In this document: positions 9,103-17,931 of the stretch, one piece after another
Layout of the letters: every line of letters starts with the position of its first letter
How positions within the stretch are numbered: position 1 is the first letter of the stretch
DNA from: SZAS-103 sp038234715
GTDB taxonomy: Bacteria > Pseudomonadota > Gammaproteobacteria > Xanthomonadales > Xanthomonadaceae
Length of the DNA: 64,000 nucleotides
NCBI GenBank assembly: GCA_038234715.1
Contig: JBBQTD010000008.1
Coordinates: 56,010 to 120,009 of the forward strand
Reading direction: 5' to 3'
Made by a program: the position numbers and the translations under genes
The notes under the pieces: generated by a model
Database searches by the model: none
The model's input: the letters and a program-made list of their open reading frames with translations, nothing else
Told to the model about the DNA's origin: nothing

Positions 9103-9852
9103 GTGGACACGAAAGACACATTCGCTATCAGCTCAGGGACGACGCGGGACTTCCGCGACGCAGCCGGCGCGGGCGCAGTGCTGTTCGATCCCGCGTTGCT
9201 TGCACAGTGCGATCCCTCTCTATTCGATCCCGCAGGCGCCGAGCCGGTCGCCGTCGGCGGGCGCGGTGCTGCCTGGTTCGTGCAGACGCCGGCGGGAGAT
9301 GCGGTGCTGCGGCACTACCGCCGTGGTGGCGTCGTTGCGCACTTCAACCACCGCACCTATCTGTGGAATGGGGCGGAGCGCACGCGCAGTTTTCGCGAGT
9401 TTCGCCTGTTGCGCATGCTGCGCGAACGCGGGCTGCCGGTTCCGATGCCACTCGCTGCCGCTTATTGGCGGCATGGAACCGGTTATCGCGCGGCATTGCT
9501 GATGATCAGGCTGGCGGGGACGCAGTCCATGGGGGCGCAGCTGGACAGTGGGGAGGTACCTGCCTGGGCCGCAATCGGCAGCACCATTGCGCGTTTCCAT
9601 CGCGCTGGCGCCTGCCATGCCGACCTCAACGTGGATAATGTGCTGATGGACGCGAACGGCACCTGCTGGCTGATCGACTTCGACCGCGGCGTATTGCGCA
9701 CGCCCGCACGCGGCTGGCAACGCGCCAACCTTGCGCGGCTGCAGCGTTCGCTACGCAAACGTCTTGGCGGGCGTGCGGACAGTGCGCCGATCGTTGCAGG
9801 CTGGAAAACGATGCTGGATGCCTATCGCGTCGCGACGGAGGAGTCGGCATGA
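9103..9852 (+). CDS. kdkA: 3-deoxy-D-manno-octulosonic acid (Kdo) kinase
   Basis: The 249-residue protein has the KdkA/WaaP kinase fold. It shows a glycine-rich N-lobe patch (GGRGAAWFV), VLRHYRRGG with the nucleotide-binding region, a catalytic loop HADLNVDNVLMD and a metal-binding IDFDRG. It should phosphorylate Kdo of the LPS inner core at the cytoplasmic membrane. I chose the GTG at 9103 because it gives the usual length of about 250 residues. The opposite-strand heptosyltransferase supports an LPS-core role. The stop overlaps the next gene as ATGA. Confidence 0.85.
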   Translation: MDTKDTFAISSGTTRDFRDAAGAGAVLFDPALLAQCDPSLFDPAGAEPVAVGGRGAAWFVQTPAGDAVLRHYRRGGVVAHFNHRTYLWNGAERTRSFREFRLLRMLRERGLPVPMPLAAAYWRHGTGYRAALLMIRLAGTQSMGAQLDSGEVPAWAAIGSTIARFHRAGACHADLNVDNVLMDANGTCWLIDFDRGVLRTPARGWQRANLARLQRSLRKRLGGRADSAPIVAGWKTMLDAYRVATEESA

Positions 9853-10613
9853 CCTACGCATTGCGCTTCCTCGGTGTCGGCAATGCCGCTGCGGTCGAGC
9901 TCGGGTCGGCATCGGTCGTGCTCGAGCGCGATGGCGCGCCGGTACTGATGGTCGATTGCGGGCAGGAAGCCCTGACCGCATACCTGGACCACTACGGGAC
10001 CACGCCGACCGCCATCTACATCACGCATGTGCACATGGACCACGTCGCGGGCATGGAGCGGCTGTTCATCCGTGCCTATTTCGACGAAGCGTTGCGTGGG
10101 CACCTGCGCCTGTATGTCCCGGTGCCGGTGATTCGCTTCCTGCAGGCGCGCGTGGCCGAGTATCCAGGCGCGCTCGCGGAGGGCACCGCAAACTTCTGGG
10201 ATGCATTCCAGATGATTCCCGTCACCCACGGTTTCTGGCACGACGGCCTGTGGTTCGATGTGTTTCCGGTGCGCCACCACCTGCCCGAGACTGCATTCGG
10301 GCTGCGCCTGCGCGGTAGCGTCGTCTACACGGGCGACACCCGCCCGATACCGGAAATGCTGAACGCGCATGCCAACCATGGCGAGCTGATCGCGCACGAT
10401 TGTGCGCTGCTGGGCAACCCGTCGCATACCGGAATCGACGACCTCGAGCGCGAGTATCCCGACGCGCTGCGCGCACGCCTGGTGTTGTACCACTACGAGT
10501 CCGCACTGCATGGCGCCGAACTGGTGAAGCGCGGCAACCGAATTGCCAAGCCGGGGGAGGTCATCGCGCTGCACGATCCGGTGCCAGCGCAGACTGCGGC
10601 CGCGATGTCATGA
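9849..10613 (+). CDS. Metallo-beta-lactamase-fold hydrolase
   Basis: A 254-residue cytoplasmic MBL-fold protein. The metal motif is THVHMDHVAGM (HxHxDH, about residues 58-66), with further ligands in FPVRHH, VVYTGDTRP and the C-terminal YHYES/HDP region. This resembles the RNase Z/ElaC-like branch of the superfamily rather than true beta-lactamases, but the substrate cannot be assigned. The ATG overlaps the stop of kdkA, and its own stop overlaps moaA, so the gene is translationally locked between LPS and molybdopterin genes. Confidence 0.8.
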   Translation: MTYALRFLGVGNAAAVELGSASVVLERDGAPVLMVDCGQEALTAYLDHYGTTPTAIYITHVHMDHVAGMERLFIRAYFDEALRGHLRLYVPVPVIRFLQARVAEYPGALAEGTANFWDAFQMIPVTHGFWHDGLWFDVFPVRHHLPETAFGLRLRGSVVYTGDTRPIPEMLNAHANHGELIAHDCALLGNPSHTGIDDLEREYPDALRARLVLYHYESALHGAELVKRGNRIAKPGEVIALHDPVPAQTAAAMS

Positions 10614-11635
10614 ATGCGGCGAGTCCGGCACACGCGGTGACCGCGACGCTCGATCGTCGTGGCCGTCCGTTGCGCGACCTGAGGCTGTCGGTGATCGAGG
10701 CGTGCAACTTCCGCTGCCCGTATTGCATGCCGGCGGACAAGGTCGACGACGACTACGGACTGGATGCTGCTTCGCGGATGTCGTTCGACGAGATCGAGAC
10801 GTTGGTGCGCGGTTTCGTCGGCGCCGGGGTGAGCAAGTTGCGGCTGACCGGGGGCGAGCCATTGCTGCGCAAGAGCCTGCCGCAACTCGTTGAACGCCTG
10901 GCGCGGATCGAAGGCCTGGACGACATTGCGCTCACCACGAATGGCTCACTTTTGGCGAAACATGCGTGGGCCTTGCGCGACGCCGGGCTGCACCGGTTGA
11001 CGATCAGCCTGGACTCGCTCGATCCGGTGCGCTTTCGCGCGCTCAGTGGAGGTCGCGGTGAGCTCGATCACGTGCTCGCTGGCATCGCCGCGGCTGAAGC
11101 GGCCGGCTTCGGTGCGATCAAGTTCAACTGCGTTGTGCAGCGTGGCGTCAACGAGGACGATGCGATCGCGCTGGCCGAACACTTCCGCGATACGCCGCAT
11201 GTGATGCGCTATATCGAGTACATGGACGTCGGCACGTGCAACGGCTGGCGACGCGAGCGGGTGGTGCCTTCCGCCGAGCTGCGCGACCGCATCGCCGCGC
11301 GCTGGCCGCTGCGTGCGCTGCACGCCAACTATCGCGGCGAGGTTGCGTCGCGCTATGCGTTTACAGATGGACGCGGGGAGGTGGGCTTCGTGAGCTCCGT
11401 CACCGCGCCGTTCTGCGGCGATTGCCACCGCGCACGCGTATCGGCGGACGGCAGACTTTACACCTGCCTGTTCGCGGACAACGGCCACGACCTGCGTGGG
11501 TCGCTGGACAATGGGGACCTTTTATACGAACGCATCGCCGAGCTTTGGAGTGCGCGCTCAGACCGCTACAGCGAATTGCGCGGCGCCGCGCAGCGCGACC
11601 CAAACCGCATCGAAATGTATGTGATAGGTGGGTGA
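10610..11635 (+). CDS. moaA: GTP 3',8-cyclase (molybdenum cofactor biosynthesis protein A)
   Basis: A radical-SAM enzyme of 341 residues that starts molybdenum cofactor synthesis by rearranging GTP to 3',8-cyclo-GTP. The N-terminal cluster motif is CNFRCPYC, and LTGGEPLLR follows as in the family. The C-terminal cluster motif is C-x2-C-x13-C (CGDCHRARVSADGRLYTC). The chain ends in Ile-Gly-Gly, the MoaA double-glycine tail. The ATG at 10610 overlaps the stop of the MBL gene. moaC follows after a 155-base structured gap. Confidence 0.96.
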   Translation: MNAASPAHAVTATLDRRGRPLRDLRLSVIEACNFRCPYCMPADKVDDDYGLDAASRMSFDEIETLVRGFVGAGVSKLRLTGGEPLLRKSLPQLVERLARIEGLDDIALTTNGSLLAKHAWALRDAGLHRLTISLDSLDPVRFRALSGGRGELDHVLAGIAAAEAAGFGAIKFNCVVQRGVNEDDAIALAEHFRDTPHVMRYIEYMDVGTCNGWRRERVVPSAELRDRIAARWPLRALHANYRGEVASRYAFTDGRGEVGFVSSVTAPFCGDCHRARVSADGRLYTCLFADNGHDLRGSLDNGDLLYERIAELWSARSDRYSELRGAAQRDPNRIEMYVIGG

Positions 11636-11642
11636 GCCGGCG

Positions 11643-11760
11643 CGCTTTGGACAGTCCAGTGGACTGTCCTGCGCCAGCGAACGCCCGAAGCAGGAGCGAA
11701 GGGCGGGGTTGCGAGGTGAGCGCTGGATGCGCGAGCCCGCAACGGCCCGCGCGGGGCGCG
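11643..11760 (+). repeat. Chain of inverted repeats between moaA and moaC
   Basis: Three stem candidates follow one another. The first is GGCGC...GGACAGTCC-AGT-GGACTGTCC...GCGCC, with its core palindrome at 11649-11669. The second is CGCCC/GGGCG around 11690-11715. The third is GTTGCG/CGCAAC around 11720-11756. There is no T run, so a simple terminator is unlikely. It could be an attenuator, a processing site or a REP-like dispersed element. Confidence 0.5.
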
Positions 11761-11790
11761 GTGACTCGGCGAAGGTAAACTGGGATTGCC

Positions 11791-12282
11791 ATGCAAGAAA
11801 ACAAGACCAAGCTGACTCATCTCGACCCCGACGGCCGTCCGGCAATGGTTGACGTGTCCGCGAAACGGGTGACATCACGCATCGCGGTCGCCGTTACGCG
11901 TGTTCGTTTCCCATCAGCGGTTGCCGAAGCGCTGCGTGCGCAGGGCATGCGCAGTGCAAAGGGGCCGGTGGCCGATACCGCGATCATCGCCGGCACGATG
12001 GCGGTCAAGCGCACGCACGAACTCATTCCGTTCTGCCATCCGCTTCCAATTGATGTGTGCCGCTTCACCATCGACTGGATCGACGCGCGCATGCTCGCGA
12101 TCACCTGCGAGGTGCGCACCACGCACCGCACCGGAGTCGAGATGGAAGCGTTGACGGGCGCATCAATCGCAGCATTGACCGTGTACGACATGTGCAAGGC
12201 GCTGTCGCATGCGATTGTGATTGGGCCGACCAGGCTGCTCGGCAAGCGCGGCGGCAAGCGCGACGTCGGTGAGGTGGGCTGA
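11791..12282 (+). CDS. moaC: Cyclic pyranopterin monophosphate synthase
   Basis: A 163-residue MoaC, second step of cofactor synthesis, converting 3',8-cyclo-GTP to cyclic pyranopterin monophosphate. The signatures are LTHLD near the start, MVDVSAK, KRTHELIPFCHPLP with the catalytic lysine/histidine region, EVRTTHRTGVEMEALTG and YDMCKALS. The length is normal. The stop shares one base with the moaD start (TGATG), so moaC-moaD are coupled. Confidence 0.96.
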   Translation: MQENKTKLTHLDPDGRPAMVDVSAKRVTSRIAVAVTRVRFPSAVAEALRAQGMRSAKGPVADTAIIAGTMAVKRTHELIPFCHPLPIDVCRFTIDWIDARMLAITCEVRTTHRTGVEMEALTGASIAALTVYDMCKALSHAIVIGPTRLLGKRGGKRDVGEVG

Positions 12283-12521
12283 TGCGAGTCCGGCTGCTGT
12301 ACTTCGCAAGCTTGCGTGATGCGGCGCAGTGCGACGCCGAGGATGTGGACGTCGACAAGATTTCCCTTGCCGAGATTTACGATGCGGCAAAGGTGCGGCA
12401 CCGGTTTGCACTGCCGCGTGAGAAGCTGAGGGTTGCGCGAAACGGAGCATTCGCGCAATGGAACGAGAACGCGGTGGAACGCGACGAGATCGCCTTCATG
12501 CCTCCGGTGAGTGGCGGCTGA
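12282..12521 (+). CDS. moaD: Molybdopterin synthase sulfur-carrier subunit
   Basis: A 79-residue ubiquitin-like protein ending in Gly-Gly. The C-terminal glycine is adenylated and then made a thiocarboxylate to deliver sulfur to cyclic pyranopterin. The N-terminal LLYFASLRD and the AFMPPVSGG tail fit MoaD. It lies directly between moaC and moaE, as expected for the MoaD-MoaE enzyme. The middle of the chain is divergent, but the tail is intact. Confidence 0.9.
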   Translation: MRVRLLYFASLRDAAQCDAEDVDVDKISLAEIYDAAKVRHRFALPREKLRVARNGAFAQWNENAVERDEIAFMPPVSGG

Positions 12522-12617
12522 TGGATGCTCACTCGAGGAGCATTTCCGTCCCTGCAGCGCGCTGTTCAAATGCGCAGACGGACGATGGCGATCCGACACA
12601 GACGGCTTGAAGCACCC

Positions 12618-13040
12618 ATGAATATTTTTTCGATCAGCGCCATCGCCTTCGCAATCGCCCCCTTGCGCGAGGCATTGCTCGACGATCGTGTCGGCGCCTT
12701 TGCAAGCTTCGAGGGGTTGGTGCGCGACCACAACGATGGTCGTGCGGTGAACGGCCTGCGCTACGAGGCCTACATCGAGCTGGCGGAGGCTGAAGGAATG
12801 AGGATCCTTGGCGAGGCGCGTGAGAGGTTCGACGTGATCGGTGCGTGCGCCGTGCATCGCATCGGCGATCTCGCGATCGGCGACCTGGCGGTGTGGGTTG
12901 GCGTGACCGCCGCGCATCGCGATGCCGCATTCGGCGCGTGCCGCTGGATCATCGACGCGGTCAAGGCGCGCGTGCCGATCTGGAAGCACGAGCGCTATGC
13001 TGATGGCGATGCGGCCTGGTTGCACCCGGAGGTGGAGTGA
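12618..13040 (+). CDS. moaE: Molybdopterin synthase catalytic subunit
   Basis: A 140-residue MoaE. It shows GAFASFEGLVRDHNDGR, LRYEAYIELAE, HRIGDLAIGD and the catalytic lysine segment VPIWKHERYADG. With MoaD it inserts the dithiolene sulfurs. The ATG at 12618 starts at the conserved N terminus; an in-frame earlier start at 12525 would add 31 atypical residues. A gap of 96 bases separates it from moaD. Its TGA overlaps the next gene's start region, and a GGAGG site lies within its last codons. Confidence 0.93.
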   Translation: MNIFSISAIAFAIAPLREALLDDRVGAFASFEGLVRDHNDGRAVNGLRYEAYIELAEAEGMRILGEARERFDVIGACAVHRIGDLAIGDLAVWVGVTAAHRDAAFGACRWIIDAVKARVPIWKHERYADGDAAWLHPEVE

Positions 13041-16000
13041 TGCGTCAGTTCGTTGCGTTGTGGCTGGGCCTTGTGACATTCGCCAGCGCGATCGCGGCGA
13101 CTGCGGATTTCGGCGACCTGCACTGGCGGTTGCTCGGACCATTCCGCGGCGGTCGCGTGCTGGCAGTTGCGGGCGTGCCCCGGCAGCCACAGCATTTCTA
13201 CTTCGGCGCGGTCAACGGCGGCGTCTGGGAAACACTGGATGCAGGCCGAACGTGGCAGCCGATCTTCGACGACCAAGCGGTCGGTTCGATCGGCGCCATC
13301 GCGATTGCTCCGTCGGATCCGAAGATCCTCTACGTCGGCACCGGCGAGGCCGACATGCGTTCGGACATCGCGCAGGGCGACGGCGTGTACCGATCCGCAG
13401 ATGCCGGCAGGTCGTGGACGAGGATCGGCCTGGAGGACAGCCAGCAGATTGGACGGATCCTCGTTGATCCCCGCGACGCCAGTACCGTGTTCGTCGCCGC
13501 GCTCGGCCATCCGTATGGACCCAACGCGCAGCGCGGCGTGTTCCGTTCACGCGATGGCGGTGCGCATTGGCAGCGCTTGCTTGGCAACGACGATGCGACC
13601 GGTGCGATCAATCTTGCCTTCGAACCTGGAAATGCAAGCGTGATCTATGCGGCAATGTGGCAGGTGCGCCGCACGCCATGGAACATCTATCCGCCCGCGA
13701 ACGGCCCTGGCAGTGGGCTGTTCAAGTCGAGCGATGGCGGCGATACCTGGACGCAGGTGAAGGGCAACGGATTCCCTGGATATGCGGGGCGCATCGGCAT
13801 TGCGTTGTCGGATGCGTCGCCGCGGCGCGTGTATGCGATCGTTGACGGGTTGGCCGACAACGAAGGTGGCCTATACCGCTCGGACGATGCCGGTGGGCAC
13901 TGGCGCAGGGCGAGCGCAGATGCACGCATCTGGGGACGCGGCTGGTATTTCGGCGAAATCGCGGTCGATCCGAAAAACGCCGATCGCGTGTATGCGATGA
14001 ACACGATTGTGCTGCGATCCGACGATGGCGGCGCGCATTTCATTGCGCTCAAGGGCGATGAAACCGGCGACGATTTCCATGATCTCTGGATCGATCCGAC
14101 GACTCCGGATCGGCAGATCCTAGGCGTCGACCAGGGCGCAATCGTGACCTTGAACGGGGGCAAGACTTGGTCGAGCTGGTTCAACCAGCCGACCGCGCAG
14201 ATCTACCACGTCAGCACCGACAACCGCTTTCCATATCGCGTCTACGGCGCGCAGCAGGATTCGGGCGCGGTGGAATTGCCGAGCGCGGCGACCGGCAACG
14301 AGCGCATCACCATGGAGCAGTTCAAGGAAGTCAGCGCCGGCGGGGAGGCAGGCATGATTGCGCCCGACCCGGACGATCCGGACATCGTCTATGGCGGCGG
14401 CGTGGAAAAGCTCGACCTGCGCACCGAACAGACGCGTCCGATCGATCCCACCGTGGCCGAGCCCGACGATCTTTATCGTCGCACCTGGACCCTGCCGCTG
14501 GCGTTCTCGAAGAACGGAGCGAAGGCTCTGTACTACGCGAACCAGAGGTTGTACCGAACCACGGATGGCGGCGAACACTGGGCAACAATCAGCCCGGATC
14601 TCACGCGCGAAAATCCGGACACGCCCAAGAACCTGGATGCGTATACCGCCGCGAACAATCTTGGCGCCGGACCGCGTCGCGGCGTGATCTACGCGATCGC
14701 GCCGTCGCCACTGGATGCGAGACTGCTGTGGCTAGGGACCGACGACGGCCTGGTATGGCGCAGTCGCGACGCCGGCTCGCGCTGGGAAAACGTTACCCCG
14801 TCGCAGCTCACGCCGTGGTCAAAGGTCGGCATCATCGAGGCGTCGCATTTCGATGCCGACACAGCGTACGCAGCGATCGACCGGCATCGCCTGGACGACC
14901 GCAAGCCATACCTGTATCGCACGCACGACGGCGGGATGAGCTGGCAGCTGATCGTGTCCGGCATCCGTGACGGCGATTTCGTGAACGCGGTGCGCGAGGA
15001 TCCCAAGCGGCGCGGCCTGTTGTATGCGGCGACGGAACTTGGCATCTACGTTTCCCTCGATGACGGCGCGCATTGGCGATCGCTGCAGATGAACCTTCCG
15101 CGCACCTCGGTGCGCGACATCGACGTGCACGGCGACGACCTGGTGATCGCCACGCACGGTCGCGGCTTCTGGGTCCTCGACGATGTCGCGCCCTTGCGCC
15201 AGATGGATGCAGGGATGCCGCCTGGCGTCACGCGCTTGTTCGTCCCATCCGATGCAGTCCACGTGCGTCCGTCCGGTTTTACTGGAACGCCATTGCCGAA
15301 AGACGAGCCAGCCTCGGTGAATCCGCGGTTCGGGGCGCGCCTGGACTACGTGCTGGCCGAGACACCGAAACAACCAGTGCAACTCACCATCCTCGGTGCT
15401 GCGGGACGCGTCGTGCGACGCTATTCGAGCGCCGACGCGCCAGCCACGCACGATCCCACGACCGCAGGCATCGCGCCGGACTGGTTTGTCACGCCATCGT
15501 CGCTGGCAACGACTCCTGGCTTGCATCGCTTCATCTGGCCGCTGCGCTATCCGACGTACCCGGTGCTCGCCGAGGGCGATACCTACGCCGACGGTGTCTG
15601 GGCACCTCCGGGCGACTACTCCGTCGAATTAATCGTCGACGGCAAGACCTATCATCAGCCGCTGCACGTCAGGGCCGATCCGCGCCTGACCTTGTCGGCG
15701 GATGCCTATGCGCAGCAATTCGCGTTTGCGCGCGAAGTCGAAGCGGCACAGGCGCGTCTGGCGCGAGCGCTGTCCGGTGCCGAAACCTTGCGCAAGGCGC
15801 TGATCTACGCACGCAAGGGCGCGGACGCCGGATTGGTTGCGGCGATCGAGGCGTTCGAAGCAAAGCTTGCCGCGCTCACGGGACTTGTCGACACGCCCAA
15901 TCCAAACAACGCGCGCGCTTACCCGCCCAAGAGCACCAGCACGTTTGAATTGGTCGAAGAGGACCTGGGCAAGCTCGCTGACGCCGCGGACCGCGCCGAC

Positions 16001-16180
16001 GGAGCGCCCACGGCGGATGCGCGCACCGGTTTCAAGCGGACGATGCCAATGCTCGAGCGTGTGATGGGAATGTGGGATCGGCTCAAGGCCGAGGATCTGG
16101 TCGCGCTCAATAGCGCGCTGAAGGCTGCGGGGAAGCCGATCGTGGACATCAAAACTGCGGAAGCCGCGAAGGCGAATTGA
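13040..16180 (+). CDS. Large exported beta-propeller (BNR/VPS10-like) protein
   Basis: A 1046-residue protein with an N-terminal signal peptide (cleavage near residue 21). It contains many BNR/Asp-box repeats of the type S-x-D-x-G-x-x-W (examples: TLDAGRTWQP, SSDGGDTWTQV, TTDGGEHWATI, THDGGMSWQLI, SLDDGAHWRSL), forming one or two beta-propellers as in sortilin/VPS10-like proteins and sialidase-fold proteins. A C-terminal region from about residue 750 has a beta-sandwich part and a helical tail. Such proteins are often annotated glycosyl hydrolase, but no catalytic residues are evident, so I leave the activity open. GTG at 13037 or ATG at 13040 may start it; GGAGG just upstream favours the ATG. 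It is joined to moaE by overlap although a link to cofactor synthesis is not obvious. Confidence 0.85.
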   Translation: MRQFVALWLGLVTFASAIAATADFGDLHWRLLGPFRGGRVLAVAGVPRQPQHFYFGAVNGGVWETLDAGRTWQPIFDDQAVGSIGAIAIAPSDPKILYVGTGEADMRSDIAQGDGVYRSADAGRSWTRIGLEDSQQIGRILVDPRDASTVFVAALGHPYGPNAQRGVFRSRDGGAHWQRLLGNDDATGAINLAFEPGNASVIYAAMWQVRRTPWNIYPPANGPGSGLFKSSDGGDTWTQVKGNGFPGYAGRIGIALSDASPRRVYAIVDGLADNEGGLYRSDDAGGHWRRASADARIWGRGWYFGEIAVDPKNADRVYAMNTIVLRSDDGGAHFIALKGDETGDDFHDLWIDPTTPDRQILGVDQGAIVTLNGGKTWSSWFNQPTAQIYHVSTDNRFPYRVYGAQQDSGAVELPSAATGNERITMEQFKEVSAGGEAGMIAPDPDDPDIVYGGGVEKLDLRTEQTRPIDPTVAEPDDLYRRTWTLPLAFSKNGAKALYYANQRLYRTTDGGEHWATISPDLTRENPDTPKNLDAYTAANNLGAGPRRGVIYAIAPSPLDARLLWLGTDDGLVWRSRDAGSRWENVTPSQLTPWSKVGIIEASHFDADTAYAAIDRHRLDDRKPYLYRTHDGGMSWQLIVSGIRDGDFVNAVREDPKRRGLLYAATELGIYVSLDDGAHWRSLQMNLPRTSVRDIDVHGDDLVIATHGRGFWVLDDVAPLRQMDAGMPPGVTRLFVPSDAVHVRPSGFTGTPLPKDEPASVNPRFGARLDYVLAETPKQPVQLTILGAAGRVVRRYSSADAPATHDPTTAGIAPDWFVTPSSLATTPGLHRFIWPLRYPTYPVLAEGDTYADGVWAPPGDYSVELIVDGKTYHQPLHVRADPRLTLSADAYAQQFAFAREVEAAQARLARALSGAETLRKALIYARKGADAGLVAAIEAFEAKLAALTGLVDTPNPNNARAYPPKSTSTFELVEEDLGKLADAADRADGAPTADARTGFKRTMPMLERVMGMWDRLKAEDLVALNSALKAAGKPIVDIKTAEAAKAN

Positions 16181-16190
16181 TTCGCGCCGA

Positions 16191-17720
16191 TCACGGCGGC
16201 AATCCGGTTGGTTCCGAGCCGACCCCATAGGCATCGAGTACGGGTTTGATAAATGGCGCAGCATCGCGCCAACGGCCCAGTGATCGGGTATGCATCGGCT
16301 GTCGGGCTTGCCAGATGCTTGCGGTCCCGATCGACCCGCGCTCCGGGGTCGCCAGGACGCTCTCGTCCCAATCCAGACCGAGGAATCCAAGAGCGCGACG
16401 CATGACCGTTTCGGGGGACGCGACCAGCTCGGCGTAGTCGATGTCCAGCCAGGCGATATCGGACGGGCGCCTTGCGATGGCTTCGCGATAGCGGCGCTGG
16501 AATTCAAGGATGTCCGGCCAGGACGAACTCCACGCCATGTCGGCATGTGCGAAGTACTGCGCGTAGCACGACACTGCAGTATCGCGCGGATCGCGCCGGC
16601 AGTGCAGGACGCGCGCGCGTGGAAATTCCTGTGCGACCAGGTCCAGATGACGAAAATTCAGCGGGTTTTTGTCGATGTAACGCGCACGCGGGCTGTCGTC
16701 CTGGCGCAGATGGTGCAGATAGTCGTTGGCCGTGATCTCGGATGCCTCCAGCATGCCCAGCCATGGCAGTTCACCGCGCTCGGCGATGCCGGGATGTTGG
16801 CCTAGCCGCGTGGCAAGCAACGTCGTTCCAGATCGCGGCATGCCGAGGACGAGGACAACCGCGTCGCCACGCGAGGACTGCGGCCGATCGGCGGCTGGCC
16901 AGTGTGCGGAAAGGGTCGGTTCTGAGCGGTTCCATGTCATCTGCGCGCGCCGCGCCGCATTCGCACGATCGAAATGGCCAAACGCGGTCGGCAGGTCGCC
17001 GCAATCCATGGCGAGCTTGCCCAGTGCGAACTCCAGCATGATCCGGCTGTCGTTCGGCAGACGCTGGCAAACGCGCGCGAGGCTTGCCAGATGCTTTGCG
17101 AATCCATCATCGGGAGACAGGGAGCCGGCAATCGCGCGTCCGTGGATGGCGCCAGGATTGACCGGATCGAGCGAGAGGCAACGATCGAAGCGCGCACGCG
17201 CGGTAGCAAAGTCTCCCGAAATCAACGCAATTTCGCCGCCCATGTAGATCGCTTCCGAGTCTGCATCCGCACCTTGTTGCGTCGAAAGCCAAAGATGTTC
17301 GGCTTCGTCCGGCAGTGGTGTGTCGCGCAGGAAGCCAATCGCGTGCAACGCGAATCGGCGATCTCCGGGAAGCGCTGTGACCAGGGCCTCAACCGTCGCT
17401 GCGGCGGCGCGATAGCGTCCCTGGTTGCGCTGCAGGTGCGCAAGCGCGATGCCTGCGTGGCGATGTGCAGGATTTCTGCGGAGCGCTTCGCCCAAAGAGG
17501 CCTCGGCTTCTTGCTCACGCTTCAGAGCCTGCAGCGCTGCGCCCATGACGAAGGCGGTTTCTGCGGTCGGAACCTCCAGGCTGGCATCGAGTGACCGCGC
17601 GGCTTTGAGCGCGGCGGCAGGGTCATGGTGGAGAAGGTCGCGGAGCTTGTTCAAGACGATGGCGATGCCAAGGCGGATAGGTTCAGATGCTCGTAAGCCC
17701 CGGCCATGCGCTCGTGGCAA
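16191..17720 (-). CDS. TPR-sulfotransferase family protein
   Basis: About 300 residues of TPR-like helical repeats are followed by a C-terminal sulfotransferase domain. The PAPS-binding loop is LGMPRSGTTLLATRL, and the second region is ARVLHCRRDPRDTAVSCYAQYFA (the 3'-phosphate loop with Arg and Ser). The acceptor is unknown; similar bacterial proteins resemble tyrosylprotein or heparan sulfotransferases. There is no signal peptide. The start is uncertain: TTG at 17720 gives 509 residues, and a TTG at 17654 would remove 22; neither has a strong ribosome site. It is convergent with the propeller gene, 10 bases apart. Confidence 0.82.
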   Translation of the reverse strand: MPRAHGRGLRASEPIRLGIAIVLNKLRDLLHHDPAAALKAARSLDASLEVPTAETAFVMGAALQALKREQEAEASLGEALRRNPAHRHAGIALAHLQRNQGRYRAAAATVEALVTALPGDRRFALHAIGFLRDTPLPDEAEHLWLSTQQGADADSEAIYMGGEIALISGDFATARARFDRCLSLDPVNPGAIHGRAIAGSLSPDDGFAKHLASLARVCQRLPNDSRIMLEFALGKLAMDCGDLPTAFGHFDRANAARRAQMTWNRSEPTLSAHWPAADRPQSSRGDAVVLVLGMPRSGTTLLATRLGQHPGIAERGELPWLGMLEASEITANDYLHHLRQDDSPRARYIDKNPLNFRHLDLVAQEFPRARVLHCRRDPRDTAVSCYAQYFAHADMAWSSSWPDILEFQRRYREAIARRPSDIAWLDIDYAELVASPETVMRRALGFLGLDWDESVLATPERGSIGTASIWQARQPMHTRSLGRWRDAAPFIKPVLDAYGVGSEPTGLPP

Positions 17721-17765
17721 TGTCGCGCTAGGCCGGCATCGCCGCCAGCGCGCCCTGCGCCTGAT

Positions 17766-17885
17766 TCACTCACCGCAGTTGCTGCATTTCGGGCAATACC
17801 ATGCGCTTGCCATCTGCCAGTGGCGGATCACGCATCGGTTGGCGCCCGAATCAGGAGCGCATGGCTGGATTGCCTCGCCGAGCAT
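17766..17885 (-). CDS. Possible 39-residue cysteine-rich small protein
   Basis: An ATG-initiated frame downstream of the SRP RNA encodes 39 residues ending WYCPKCSNCGE, with two further cysteines earlier, a pattern like a small zinc ribbon. No clear ribosome site precedes the ATG at 17885. It may be real or chance; composition is the only support. Confidence 0.2.
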   Translation of the reverse strand: MLGEAIQPCAPDSGANRCVIRHWQMASAWYCPKCSNCGE

Positions 17886-17931
17886 GGATGCTGAGCTTAG
17901 CAACGGCCAAGGCAGGATGAAACCAAGGGAG

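Noticed and set aside
11636..11790. Moco riboswitch
   Set aside because: The known motif lies upstream of the first moa gene and has a distinct multi-stem consensus; here the structured region is internal, and I cannot match the consensus.
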